In this document: positions 26,601-39,700 of the stretch, one piece after another | How positions within the stretch are numbered: position 1 is the first letter of the stretch | Layout of the letters: each line of letters begins with the position of its first letter | Source of the DNA: Trochalopteron elliotii | Lineage: Eukaryota; Chordata; Aves; Passeriformes; Leiothrichidae | Assembly: GCA_024734555.1 (NCBI GenBank) | Contig: JANPWX010000126.1 | Span: 1,585,067 to 1,649,066 of the forward strand | DNA: 64,000 nt | Direction: 5' to 3' | The notes under the pieces: model-generated | The model's input: the letters and a program-made list of their open reading frames with translations, nothing else | Told to the model about the DNA's origin: nothing | Databases searched by the model: none | Translations under genes and position numbers: made by a program

Positions 26601-29600
26601 GTCAGACACTGAGGCACTTCAGACTTACTGCTGTTACTGACCACCAATGTGCCATGTAAGCTCAGGATGACTAGAGGCACTGAAGCACTGGGCAGTAATC
26701 TCTTGCCAGTCTGTGCCTCAGTTTCCTCTTCTTTGAAATACACAGCCTTTAAAATGAGTGCTGGTTTTGAATTTCCCATGATGTAGAGAAAGTAGTGATT
26801 GTGAAATGTAAAATATTGTTGGAAGGTGGTTGAATTATTTCAGTTTATATAATACAAATGAAAACAGGGCCTTTATTTGCTTGGGACATCTCCTGCAATA
26901 TTGGAGAGCTGGTGATATCCTTGCTTTTGTAGCAAGGTCAGTTCTGTCAATGCCATCCAGATGTGCATCCTCAGGGTTTGTCTAAACATGGTTTGCACTG
27001 CATGGTGTTAATAGCTCTTGTGCTGTCTCCCAGCAGGGTCCCACCCTTGTGATTTCACCTCTGTGTTTATGCACTTTTGCTGCATTCACACTGCTTTGTC
27101 TTCCTCTGTTCATCTGTCTTGTTTCAGCAATTTTGGGGGAATAAATCTTCCCTCCTTTCCTTGTATGGGAGAGAAAAAATTAAAAAAAGGACTAAGAAGC
27201 CCATCACGGAATGACAGTGACTAGAAACAGATCTGAACATTTTTGACTCTTCCTAGCAGTAGAGAAGCAGTGTAAATTTTTGAACAGGTAAAAACAGTGC
27301 AGGGCTAACTGTTCTAGAAGTCATTTTATATTAAGATACTTGTGGCATTTCAAATGGATTGATCTAAATGGAGAGGAGCAGGGGCTCGGGGCTCCGTTTG
27401 TACTCAGTTCACGGTGTCACAGGAATGGCAGTACCTGGGTGGGTGCACTCAGGTATTGCAAGGCAGGAAGGTCAGGTGCCTGCTCTTGGATGACATTTTG
27501 TCATCCCTGCTCTGTTTCTGTTGACAGGTACCAGGTGATTTTTAGTTAAGCTCGGGAAAAGGTTATGAAAGGTTTTTCCTCTTTGCTGCTGGGTGGATAA
27601 GGGGCACTGTGGATGTGCAGTGTGGAGGATGAAACCAAACACGTCCTCTTCAAAATGTGGAACATGATACTGCTGTTGCTCAAGGCATCAGTACTGAAGT
27701 CAGTGTAGGAGATAACTGCTTTGAGCCAGCATGGCCACATTCCAATCAAAACTTCATTTTTTGCCTGATTGTGTTGGCCTGAGCAAGTCAGATGTTTCCC
27801 GGTTTTCTGACCCAGTTCTATTTTGTGCCTCCGGGACAAGGTCTCTTGTATGCTTCTGTCTTTTTAATGTGTTTGTGAGAGTTCCAGCACCATTTCAGAG
27901 ATGGGGAGAGTAGTATAGAACTCAAGAAAAAGGATAATAAAAGCTTCCAGTTGGCTTTTTTTTCCACCTTTAACTTTTGTTTTCTTCTGCTGTGTTTTTC
28001 CTAGCTGAGGCAAAGTGTTCCTTCATTTGAACTGTTGCACTGCCATGGATTGAGCAGAACTGTGCCTGAGACATGTTGGTATAGGTGATAGCTCAGTGAG
28101 GTTTCCTGATGAAAGGTGTCCTGCATCGCCAAGTGATGGCAGCTCAAGGCTGGGTTTCCATTTTAGGGTAGTTGCTCTGGTATTGACCTGAGTTAGACTG
28201 CTTGAGCTTCCTATGAGATGTTTAAAATGAGGTGTGAAGAAATAGAAAATGAATCCCATGAGGTTGTGAAAAAACAGCTTTTGAAAAGATCAGAATAAGT
28301 CTTGGGGTACAGGAGTGGGTGACAAGGGAAAAAGCTTGACACTACCCACTGTTGCTGAGGCAGCATTCAGAGTGCAGCTGCCCAGCTGCAAAATGGGAAG
28401 CCAGCACATTTTTTCCTCAGTTTTGCAAAGTGAAGTGCCTGAGAATCCATGGCTTAACTGTAATGTAGTTGTAATTCAAAGATGCCTCTTGTCATTGTGG
28501 TTTATTTATCCTGGTTTATAACATTCAATTGGGAAGTTTCTCTGCCTTCCAACATTTTGATTGCCTGATACTTAATTGTGCTTTGGTTGTATGAGACTTG
28601 TTTCCTGACTCAGATGATGCCACATTCATTTAATAGATTTGTGTGGGAGATGAATTTTCCTCTCAGTGCTAAATCTGGGACACAAGTCAAGTAGGTTCTG
28701 CTGGCCTAAAACATAGGCTAAGCCCTTCACTGCAGGGTCAAAGTTCTGCACAGGATTTTTAAGTGCATAGGAGCTGCTTCAGTTTTTTTTCTTCATAACA
28801 CAGCTGCTCTAAGTAATGTGCCTACACAGCAGTTGGGAGGAAAAGATTTACAGACCAAGATGGTTGGCTTTTGTTTAACGTTTTTAATTGGCAGTTGGTG
28901 TGCTGTGGAAATTCACCCTGGCTGTCCTAACAATATTTGTGCAGATTTAAGTCTTTCAGCTTTCTCACACCCAAATTACTGTAATTTCTCAGAAGAGCCT
29001 ATTGTTTCTTATGAAATTTGTGTTCATTGAACAGTTACACTTTTGTAGCTATATTGCAATATAAGTTTTTGTCTCCTGTGTAAATCTTGAGATTAACAAC
29101 CTGGTGCCTGCTGAAGTAATGATCTGCATCGTTTCAGGTGCTCAGTGAACAGTCAAGAGGAAAGTATTTGGCAATTCCTATGCTGTTGCTGCATGGAAAA
29201 TCAGTTTCACTACTTTCAAATGCTTAAATTCATTATCAGCTTAAGAAACTTGCCTTGCAGAAATGGAGGGATTGGTTAATTACTCTGCTTTAATTGCAGT
29301 CCCAAATGGTACATACTTGCCCCTTCCTGGGGCCCAAGTAATTCCATGGCTAAAAACTGCAGTGTGAGGGAGGGCAATTAAAGGGAATTATTTTAATAAA
29401 CAGTTTGTACTGAAGCCTTTGACTCCCCACACCCACCCACCCTGACTGCTGTTTGGAAATACTTGAGGAAAACACCACTCCCTCAGTAGGAACTCAAGCG
29501 TGGCTGTGGCTTTGTTTTGATTTGTTCCAGTTGTGTTTTGCCACTTGGAGTGATGTTGTGATGGGCCTGTCCACCAAGTGAAAGGCTCCCAGACATGTTG

Positions 29601-32600
29601 CCATTTCTATTTTTCTCCAAGGCTCCAGCTGTTGCACTCCACCTGAAGGTTAGCACACTCCTTAGAGGAGGAAGAGAACAGTGTTTGAACTGCTAATGCA
29701 GCCTCTCAGGCCAGTCCATGTGCTGACTTCAATTACCATCTCCAAGAAAGGTGCCCCTGTTTGAGGAACACTTAATCATATGCTAACATCACCAGAAAAA
29801 GGTGTAGTTATCTTCTGAGCTATATAAATGCCAAACTGAAATGAAGCGTAGAAAGGTGAAATGTACTTTTTCTTAAGGGAATCTCAAGTGCTGTGCCTTT
29901 CTGAAAGGAAGTGGATGCAGGATGTGATTGAGGTCGTGTGGGAGGTGCAGGTGCAGTTCCTTGTGCCCTTTTGAAGGTGTGTTGCCCTTGTTTCCCAAGT
30001 GAGCTCTATTGTGTATTTATAGAAATCCTGATTTTCAGAAGAGCAGTTGTTGCAGCTGTATGCAAAAAATGAATTCAGAAGCAACAGGTGAGGAAAAGGG
30101 AAGTGGATTAATAATGAAACAATTCACCTGTTCTCTTCCATTGGGAATATTGTCCTTGTTCATGGTGGAAGGTGACCTTTTTTCTTGAAATAAAATTGGA
30201 AAATTGGAGGTAACCATCCCAAAAGTCCACACAAAGGCTATGGAAGAATTGATGGTAGAATGGACAGGAAGCTTTCACAAAGCTGTGCTGTATTGAGCTG
30301 TGGAGTGATTGAACATTCTCAAGGGGGTCAGAGACCCCATAAACCTGGGTGAGGCTGCAGGGGACAGACCCCCAGTGGGCAGAAGGGTGGATAGGCTGAA
30401 TGGGTGTCTTCTGTGTCTGATCTTGGCTAATGCTGAATGAGCTGATTATTTAGATGCTCATAATGAATTAGATAAACAGTGAAATAATTAACAAAGCAGG
30501 CACTTAAATGGTTATTGCATGGTTTAGAGCTGACTTTATTTAGATGAATGAGGTAGTTCATTCTACTATTAGCGTGCCCTGGCAAAAAGGATTTTTCCCC
30601 CCCTCTCTTTTTAATGATTAAACACCACAAACAGAAAATGCACTGTGACTTTTGCTGGAAAGACAGCATAATGGCCTGCTTCCTTCAGAGGGAGTTCATC
30701 AGAGACTCCCAGTGACTCACATGCAACTTCTGAAAATGTCAAAAAATTCTCAGGGTCTTTGATACAGTAGAAAAGATCATTAAGTCATGAAATGTGGATA
30801 ATTGACTTACTGTCTAATTAGATCACGTCTGTAGCACAGTATTCCAGGTACTGTTGGGGTATACTTAGAAGTCTGTCTTAATTTTTGCCATTCTCTGAGC
30901 TGCTGATTCTTTTTCCTCAGCTAGTTTTTAGGCCCAAATAATCAGTCAGTAGAGGTGCTTATACTGGAATGCTCATGGATTCTTTCTGTAACCCCTGGTC
31001 AGCTGTAGGACTCTGGATACCTCACACTCGGTGACTGGACCCTAAACTGCAGATCTTCCATTTTTCACTGTACTTCATAATCTCTTTCTGTGTTGTGTGC
31101 CTTTCATGGTTCTTACTCAGTACAGATAATTTAACAAGACTTGGCAAGCTGTTTGCTTTTAGCTTTCATTCTTTCACACACACCACATGTAGCCCATTGC
31201 CTCTGCCAATGAAAAAGAAAAGCAGTTAGCAGAGGTGTAGACCCCTGACCTCAGTTCTGCAGGTTTTCTCTTTTACCTGTTGCAGTACAGCATCCTGTCT
31301 GTGCAGGGCTGGGATCTTGTGAGAAAATTCGAGGGCAGTCAGAGGGGTGATTCAGATTACTGCAAAACTGACCGAGTTTCTGATGCTCTGAGGTATGTCA
31401 CAGATGGGATTCTTCCCTCCTTCTTTTCTTTTTTTTGAAGTACAAAGGGAGAAAGACTTATGACATTGGCCATGACTGTGTAGACCAGTCCTTGGGGTGG
31501 ATGCTCTGTGTATGCTGTCTGGCATGGTTTTCCTTTTAAAGGTGTTACCAGAGAGACAAAATGCAGCTGTCACACAAAGCCTGCCTTGGGAGAACATTAT
31601 TAGTAAATCCCTAGATGTGAACTGTTTTTGAGAAATATCAATCAAGGCAATTTATTTCCTTGTCTCCTTTTGCCTGGGAAGAGTGTGTGTTTCCATCTGG
31701 CCTTCCCCTACTAAACCCTTCAGCCATTTGGTACTTCCCTGAACATCTGGCTGTATTTTGTGAAGACTGTTACCTCCCACCATTCCCAGAACATCTCAAA
31801 GATCTGGAAGAGGAACTAGATGGAAGAAAGATTTGTCATAGTGGACTTGGTCCATCAGAAGGCAAATTTCAGGCAGGAAACGAGGCATTTAAGCATGTTC
31901 TGTAAAAATGCTTGATTTTATTTTTTCTTTGTACTTCAGGTTTTTTTTTGTGCTCCATATATGAAATTGTCAAAGGATTTTGGTATATTCTCCTGAATTC
32001 CTATTGCAAACCTTTATGTTAAGGAAAAAAAGCAGTGAATTTGGACAAAGACAGATGCATTTGGATAGATGCACTGGTCTCTGAAGTCTAAGTCTAAGTA
32101 GTAAATTTTCTACGTTACAGTTGTCCTTTCATGGATTTTATTATTATTGTTAAAAGTGGCTTGTCTCCAGAATAATTGCTCTGCTTTACTAGTGGTTTAA
32201 TTTTATTTGAAAAGGGCATTGTTTTTCCTTCAGGAGACAGTATTTGCATCAGGAGTTACACTGAGAAGCTGTGGCTGTACCTTTCCTACAGTCAGCCTTC
32301 AGGTAATATATACCTACAAAAGACATCAAGGACTCATCTGACAACCTGTTCCGGGAAAGCTGGACTCAGAAACTTTTTGAGAGCTTCTGCTGTATTTATA
32401 TCTTGGAAGAAGTCACTAGTGCTTCTTGTCTCGGGAGATCTTTGCAGGAAGTTCCTTTTAAGTCTGTCATGAAAACCCTTAGTAATGCTTTCCTTTTCAA
32501 GAGCAGAGAAGCAGATAGGTGAGGTAAATCTAAATCAAATGTCTTGGTTCCATTGATGGCACAGATGTGGATTTAGAGATAAATTCAAATGTAGCTGTGG

Positions 32601-34336
32601 CTATCAGACCATAATAGGTGTATTCCCCCTCCCTCTGTGGGATGCTTTCATGCTGTGGCAGCTGAGCTGCAGTAGCTCCTCGTGGCCTGCTGGAATAAGC
32701 TCCTCTGGAATTCCTTCAGAGCAGGAGCTGTCTGGGAGGGTCTGTGCTGGTGCTTCATGAAGGGAGCATGGGGCCGTTGCCTTTCGGGCTCTGTTCAGCC
32801 ATTCCCCAGAGCTGCTCTGCAGACATGAGACAACAAATATGACATTTTTCAAAGGACCAGGCAGGAGTCACTGTGGATGTCATCTTTCACCATCAACTGA
32901 GTTGTCTGCATGCAGATTTCACTTCAGCACAGACCTCATACAAGTGCCTCCTCCACCCTCAGTGTCCGTGCTCCCAGGGTGAAGCTGACAGTACAAATCA
33001 TGTCTTCACATCTTTTCACCTAGTCTGATTTATGTAATAAACAGATAAAATTATGTTTGCAAATTAGTCCACTGGATAACAGTTACCTTGTATGACAGAA
33101 GACAGGATTTGATCTGACGTGCACTTTGTATTTGAAATAATTTTTTCCTAATCCTTTGATTAAAGTCTTTGACTCCGCAGCTATTCTGCTGAGATGGAAA
33201 AATACTGCAGTGTTTTAATACCTCTAGCTGGATTTTGCGTGATATTCCTGTTCTTTTTTCTTCAAAGCAAGCAATGAAGAAACAGAGGAAAAAGGAAAAC
33301 CCAACAGCTGTGTAGAGTTGATATGCTTGGAAATTAATCATTAGTGTCTTGCAGGTGGGCAGCAAATGTGTTATGAAGTGTTCTGTATCTGCATGCAGGG
33401 TAGTGAACGAAAACTAAGTGAAGTGCACGGAAAAGATCGTTTCAAGCCTGAATCCTTGAAGAGCAAAATAGGTGCCTCCAGGAACAGCTCAGTCTGTACA
33501 CAGGGAGGTATTGAGGTTATGCTGATGTGATGTTGTGGGTAGTTACTGCTACTCCAAATCCTTTCTGTAGGTTTAATCTGTATCAGAGTGGCTGGAAACT
33601 GAACATTTACCATTTTTTGCTGTTGTATGCCTTTTACTAGCATCTGGAAGAGAAATGCATCCTCCTAAATTAACTGTCAGAGGATTTAATCACTGGGTGG
33701 GGCAGCTACACTGAATTAAAGAGGAGCAGTTCATTGCTTTAAAAGAGGTTTGCCATCTCTCGGGAAGACGAAGTGCTGTACCTGGTGCCATGTGGTATGT
33801 TGCAAATCTTTCAGAAACAGCTCTCCCAGACAGGAGGAGTCATTCCACCTTTTCCATTTGCAGTTGTTCTAACCACTGTGTTGTGCACTAGTGTTTTATA
33901 CGGGTCACTTCAAAAGTCTTTCTTGTCATATGCCCATTGTCAAGTGAAAATATGTTTGCCAGACAGGTAGCACAGATCCTGCTGACTCTACTTGCAGCTT
34001 GCCTTACAGAAGGTGTTATTCTCTGAAGGTAGCTTTAATTTTTGTTCTAGTTATTATGTACTTGTAAAGAAATTACTAACAAGACCTCTGATTTAGGAAC
34101 ATGATTTTATACATCTCTGCAGCCTCTTCTGATGCTTACCAGCATGACCCTCTTCCTCTGTAGGAAGCTGTTTTGAACACATCACAATCACACCTGTTTA
34201 TATTGATAAATGTTTCTTTTGTGATGTGCTTTAACCATTTCCTGCAGCAGAATTGACTCTGTGAAGTTGTAGTTAGGCTGTCTTCAGCTTCATTTTCCTG
34301 AGGTTTTAAGCTGAAGAAACTCAAGCATGTGCTGAC
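14675..34336. other. Long non-coding stretch, probably intronic
   Basis: No coding exon or RNA gene was recognised in these 20 kb. Stacked long open frames at 16726-17811, mostly on the minus strand, have no recognisable domains and sit in moderately GC-richer sequence where stops are rarer by chance. Simple sequence includes a T14 run at 23597-23610 and a pyrimidine tract at 30592-30612. Two AT-rich, homeodomain-site-rich blocks at about 29262-29400 and 30430-30560 look like possible conserved non-coding elements, but conservation cannot be measured here. Confidence 0.5.
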
Positions 34337-34393
34337 GTTTACAAGAGGGTGGTTGAAGGACTGCTCTCCCCCCTCTGCCACTTCAGGCTGATC
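34337..34393 (+). repeat. Diverged direct duplication, copy 1
   Basis: This 57-base segment aligns without gaps to 34961-35017, with 47 of 57 positions identical by my count. Shared blocks include TTACAAGAGGG, AGGACTGCTCTC and CCTCTG. The copies are 624 bases apart in the same orientation. Similarity fades quickly on both sides, so this is either an old local duplication or two fragments of an unrecognised interspersed repeat. Confidence 0.5.
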
Positions 34394-34960
34394 ACTGGCC
34401 GTATGGAATTAAATAATGGCATTATGGCTGCACCTGAGACCTTTCTGGTGCTGTGAGGGCAGTTTCTGTCTGAATGATGTCAAATGCCTCGTTGTTGGGC
34501 CTGTCCAGCTTGGAGTAAGCAGTGTGTTGTAGTGGTGGTACAATGGTAAAATCCTGGAACACAGTGTTTTAATAGAGCTGAGGAGCTCCTTTTCTACTGT
34601 AGACATCAACTTGAGACTGTTTCTGAAAGGGAGCCAGGGTGACCAGCATTGCCTGCCTCAGGGATGCTGTTGCTGCAGTCTGAGTTCACCACTGGGCGTG
34701 GTAATTACAGTTGTTGATATTCAGGTTTCTGAATTGGACTAAGTGGGTATTGCATTTGTGAGGGAATGCTGAAATTGAAGACCTGGACTAAATAAACATC
34801 AAAGGATCTTAAAATCTGGTAGAGAGGCTGCCATAATGAGTGCTTGTCCTATACTCTGACAAAGGGTTTCCTGGTTTAGGAGAGGTGGCATTGCCATGGA
34901 GGAGGAACGTCTTGGAGAGTAAATTCTCTCTCAGGGATGAGGATGCACAACCTGGTGTGT
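34394..34960. other. Spacer between the two duplicated segments
   Basis: Non-coding sequence. A short stretch near 34672-34692 (tgctgcagtctgagttcac) resembles the end of the second duplicated copy and may be a third, shorter remnant of the same repeat. Nothing else was recognised. Confidence 0.35.
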
Positions 34961-35017
34961 GCTTACAAGAGGGAGTTTGCAGGACTGCTCTCTCTCCTCT
35001 GCTACTACAGTCTGAGC
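34961..35017 (+). repeat. Diverged direct duplication, copy 2
   Basis: Partner of the 57-base segment at 34337-34393, matching at 47 of 57 positions in direct orientation. It ends in ACTACAGTCTGAGC, which is echoed once more near 34675. No known repeat family was recognised, and no target-site duplications or tail were seen. Confidence 0.5.
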
Positions 35018-35883
35018 TTACACAGAGAGGCTGGTGCAGGATGAGTGCTGAAGTACCAGGAACGACAGGAGTTGTGGTCTCTGCCAGTTGACACTGACTT
35101 CTGATGAATAAAGTGTCTCATTGAGAGATTGATAACATTAGAAAAATGATGTCACTGCACAGAGTTGTGCCAGATGTAGTCAGAATCCAAAAATACCTCT
35201 CCTGCACTGATGAAAGGGAGTGGGAGAGGATGTGGTGGATGTAAAGGTTAGTCTGGTAGTACTGGCAGCAGTTGCTAGAACAGGTTGGTGTAAGGAGTAT
35301 AATGGTGTGTGAAAGGAACAACCAGGGTTACTGCAGGTGAGGGGCCAAGAGATGAGGTGATGGCCTCAGATGAGCACTTCTGTGCTTCTGCTGTATCCCA
35401 CACTTGTGGCTGAACTGAGGGCATGTGTTGGCTTTTTAAAAATTACTATGGGTTGGTGATTTTAAATGCCATTTCCATGTCTTTTACCATAGGTGGATAC
35501 ACTGTGAATTTGATGACTACAAAAAGATAGATTAGTTTTTTGGATTGACTGAAGTGTTCTGGTGAACCTCCTGTGTAGTCACCATGCCTGGACACCTTTC
35601 AGTAACAACAGGGCTTCAGTCTTAGAAGCACAGCAGAGCATATGGGGAACCAATTAATTCAGTAGATATTAATTAATAAACACATTTCCTCTGGGGAAAA
35701 CCTTTAGCACATCCACTCTTTGGTCCAAGATTGCTTGCATGCATGAATGGATAGCAAACATGCTTTCCTGAATTGTCACTTGTTATTTCTTGATGGGCTG
35801 GGGAATGCCTCCTCCAGACTACTGCTGGCAGGCTTTGGGAGAGCAGAGTGCAGCTAATGCTGGAGCTGTCTGTCAGCCACCAG
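35018..35883. other. Non-coding DNA, nothing recognised
   Basis: AT-rich sequence with short chance frames only. A good donor-like sequence (CTGCAG|GTGAGG) occurs near 35327-35338, but the frame that ends in a complete codon at it is closed by a stop eight codons upstream. I therefore do not call an exon. Confidence 0.45.
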
Positions 35884-35965
35884 CGTTCTCACACATCAGT
35901 GATGTCAGCACACGCCGGTTTCCAGCCCGGCCCTGTGAGGCTGAGCCGAGCCCAGCCAGCTCCCG
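35884..35965. other. Small CpG-rich patch in non-coding DNA
   Basis: Six CpG dinucleotides occur in about 80 bases (35884-35965), including CCGG and CCCGG contexts, with flanking sequence that is generally CpG-poor. The GC-rich neighbourhood continues to about 36170 with fewer CpGs. It is much shorter than a standard CpG island. It may mark an intronic enhancer or alternative promoter, or be a chance GC-rich patch. Overlapping open frames here reflect GC content rather than coding. Confidence 0.35.
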
Positions 35966-36747
35966 GCAGTCTGAGGTCTCTTTGTTTGGAGCTCCCTTCA
36001 TCCCTGTGTGCATGTGGAGTGATCAGCTCTGATCCAGCTGCTCTGTGTCCTGAGGCACAGATGTGCCCTTGCAGAGCAGGGCTGCTGTGGAGTGGGCAGG
36101 GCCTTCCTCTTCCAGCCCTACAGCTGTTGGCATCCCTCTGTGGCCCTGCACTGGCTGAGCAGGGTAGGCTGGAGAGTTAATGCACACTGCAGGGCAATTC
36201 ACCTGACTTCCAAACCTCCACAAACTCCTCTTCTTGTAGGAACAAATCCACTGTTCTGTCATCATGTTCATATTGCTCCGAGGGTGAGAACAGTGAACAC
36301 TTGTGCTGCAGCATGATCATTGGTAATGAAGACTTTAACATCACTCCACCTGCTCCTGATAATGAACTCTTGTAAAACTTTCTTAGGAGAAACAAGATCC
36401 AAATGGTTTCCAAAAGCTTTGTGATGCTGACCATTTGAACTTGCTTCACTGCTCAAACTACAGAATGCTGCATAATATTGTAAGAAATTATTTTCACTCA
36501 TACTTTCTTCTGCTGTGGGGCTGCTGCAGGTAATAATGTGAAGGTAATAATGTTCTTGAAGCAGCTCACTCAGTGATCTGTTCTGAAGTTGCCATTTTAA
36601 TGGTGTAAAATTCCATTAGATTAATGATACAGACTTGTATTGGAATTTGCTTCCCTTCCTGCTTTGTATGAAGACAGAAACCTACTACAGGAGTCCAAAT
36701 CCCTATGATGGAAAACCACCTTCATTGCAAAATTTGGCAGTGCTTTA
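35966..36747. other. Non-coding DNA, nothing recognised
   Basis: GC-richer at the left edge and AT-richer afterwards. Short overlapping frames occur on both strands without a recognisable domain. No repeat family was identified. Confidence 0.45.
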
Positions 36748-36795
36748 GAATGGGCACAGTACTGAGGTGTGACCTTACCAGTAGAGGACTGGACC
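36748..36795 (-). mobile_element. Degraded CR1 LINE remnant
   Basis: The + strand segment running from GGGCACAGTACT through GAGGTGTGACCTTACCAG to GTAGAGGACTGG resembles the reverse complement of a CR1 3' region: the common avian pattern 'gacacagtactccaggtgtggtctcaccag...gagtagagg'. The sense strand would be minus, the same orientation as the clearer copy at 14359-14674. Only about 48 bases are recognisable and the match is imperfect, so this is an old fragment. Its limits are approximate. Confidence 0.5.
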
Positions 36796-39700
36796 AGAAG
36801 TTCTTGTTTGTCTACCCTTATGGTTTCTTAGGTACTTAACATTACATGAAATACTCTCCATTAAAAAATGGTTTTATTTCTTGTGGTATGTGTGCAAATG
36901 TGAAATTTTCTGAAGTTGTGAAGAGAAGAAATTTTTTCATGGTAGTCTGTAAAGAATACAGAAGCTTCTCTGATGTTCTCACCTCCTCTTAGAGAAGCTA
37001 TGGGTATAAAATGCATGATAAAAAAATTTTATCAATCGTATCTTTAAAAATAAGTGAAATTTCTAAGCATTTGAAATTTAACTATGCTACTTGAACTACA
37101 TGGAAGAAATAGTCAAGTGCCCCTTAAGTGCTCATTCACTGTGTGTATATATTACATACCAAAATGTTACCAGTCTTTTTCAGCCATGTGTGTAACCTTT
37201 CCTACCTGGTACTTGCAGCCTGTATCCTTAGCAGGGAAAAATACTAATCCCTGATGAATGCAACTGAAATGGTAGGTGAAGTCAGCAGAAATCTTTCTAC
37301 CCAGTGGGCTGGTGGGACATGTTTGTAAGCCAGCAAACTGCAGTGCTTTGCGAAATATTACGGATCCAAAAGCACAATGAATTATGTCTACCAGATTCAC
37401 AAAGCTAGGATTAAGAGTAGCTGTAACGTCTGCTGCTGAGGGAATACAGAGCACATTATCTGGTCTATTTTCTGGGTTTCTAAATGCATTTTAGATGTGT
37501 ATTAACAGCCTGCTATGATATATTTGGTTGCCTTTGTTAAGTGAATGATATGGTTATCCTTTGGTTTTGTGTCATTTTCCAAATGGAGCTGTGCTCAGTT
37601 TGAACTTCTTGGCAAAAATAGTTTTCTGTGGTTTTTTTCTGTGATCAGTTTGCTGATGATTCCTTGTTCAGGAGTCAGTTTAATTTCTGCGTGTGTGAAC
37701 TGATAAATGGTGGGAGGCTGTAAATGCTGATGTGTTTGGTCACTGTTGACATAGATAATTGAATTAAGTGTAGAATCAGGCTGGCTTTCTGCCTGTGGGG
37801 TGTGAAGTGTTCATGATGTTGGACACAATTTGCTGTTCAGGATGGATATCTTTGTCTTCCACCCGGGTAGCTAGATGGGTACGTTTGCTCTTCCTGACGT
37901 GCTGTCATCCCTTGTAAGCAAGATTTATTAATTTGGCTCCATGTTTGTGGTGTGTTGTTCTTGTGCTTCTCTGGTATTCGTGCCTTGGGGCAGTATTCTC
38001 CTCCCAGTCCTCAGCTCCTTTGCCAGAGCCATGAGCTCTTCTGCCTGGGGGCTGGAAGTGCTGGGGCTGGCACAGGAGCTGGTGTGGGAGATGGGTTGTG
38101 ATACATCTGGGTCTGAGCTCGCCTCCCCTTTCTGTACTTCCCGAAATTAATTGCTCACATGCCACTATGGGACAGCTCAGACCCATTCTGTTCATGCTGA
38201 ACAGATACAGAAGTATCCCCAAGTCACACACAAGGCATCGTGCTGTTGCCTGAGAGTGTTCACTTGTGTCAAATCAAATACTGGGCTTGTGCTCAGGTTT
38301 CTTGTATTTTATAATCTCCTCCCTGTCAGTACAAGATACACATCTAATGAGAGCTTAGCAACAAAAACAGAGTCTAGGCAAACCACATAAAAAGCCAAAG
38401 AATGACATTATGGTGTTTGGAAAGCTGTAATAAAGAATCTTAATATACTGCCGTGTGTGGAGGGAGCTACTGTTCACCAAAAGATTTATATGGTGAACAA
38501 AAGCAATGTTAACAGGATGGAATTAAAAACTGAAATATTTCTTTCATACTTTCCCCCCCTCCTCTTTTTCTGCCACTTTTTTTTTTTCATGTGAAAGCTA
38601 CTGATTTGGCTTCCACATGACACTCATCTCATTTACAAGTTCTGTCCCTTCTCATTTTTATCTGTCCTCCCTTTTTCCTGACGTGCTTTATTGTTTGGTT
38701 TTGCTCTCCCTGGATAGACACATGCATTTTGTAATGCTTTTCTTCTCTGCTCATCTTTTTCTGGTGTTCTTCAGGCTCCAGCATTGCTTTTGCAACTGTT
38801 TGCCAGACTTACCCTCTTCCATGCATATGTTTATCTGTTGCTAACTGTTGTACTGATTCAGCAAGTTGAGATGTAGAACATTACGGATATCTGTCAGATG
38901 AACTTATTTGTTAACAATTTGTTAATATAATTGAATGATGGGTTAGTTCAGGTCAGCAGACCTGACTTGTGTGTTTGGCAGCAGCTTTTTGGAGATGTTT
39001 TTGCTGCTGGAGACTCTGGGAAGGAATTAAAAGACACTGGCTTTCTCTTGGGGAAAAAAATAAACCCACAAGCTGAAAACCAAAGTAGCATGGACCCTGC
39101 TGGTGTGTGTTTCTGAGAATATTCCCCGTGCTGTGCTCAGGGTGAGTCCTGCAGACAGGAACAGTGTTTGTGACAGGGTGTTCATAGTGGGTGGTGGACT
39201 TGCTGCTGCTAAATTTGTAGTGACTGAGTCTGTCTTACTGTTTAAAAAAGGTGGGTGGGATGACTGTTTGTCTTTGATTCCTTGTGAAGAATTGGGAGAA
39301 AAAATAAAACAGCTTCATTTGAACTCTGGGAAAGACAGCTGTGTGTATAGATGATCCCAGGACAGCTAATGCTTTATGGAAGACTTTGGTTTATTTCTGC
39401 CAAGATTATAGTAGTGAAAGTGGGTCATAGGAAAGCCTGTAAGGGAGAGAAGTCAAGACTGAGTACCTAGGTGCTGCATATTCTTCCAGAAGAGCTGAAA
39501 ATGGCATGCCCTGCACAGGCCTGATGCACAGAAGGAGTCTAACACAGGAGGATCGTTTGTGTGAAAGGGAGGCACTCACTGCTGCCAGTGTGCATGTAGG
39601 GATTTAGGCACTTGGAGAGGTTCTGGCCAAGGTGTGAGCAAGCTGACCTGGAGTTTACTAGCACACCATATCCTATTTGCAGCCTCAGCTTGGCAGGGCT

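Noticed and set aside
38970..39010. The peptide VWQQLFGD at about 38973, reminiscent of the WQQLVLQ end of the ARVCF exon that should precede exon A.
   Set aside because: No splice donor follows at the needed place and the surrounding residues do not match the family, so this is a chance resemblance.
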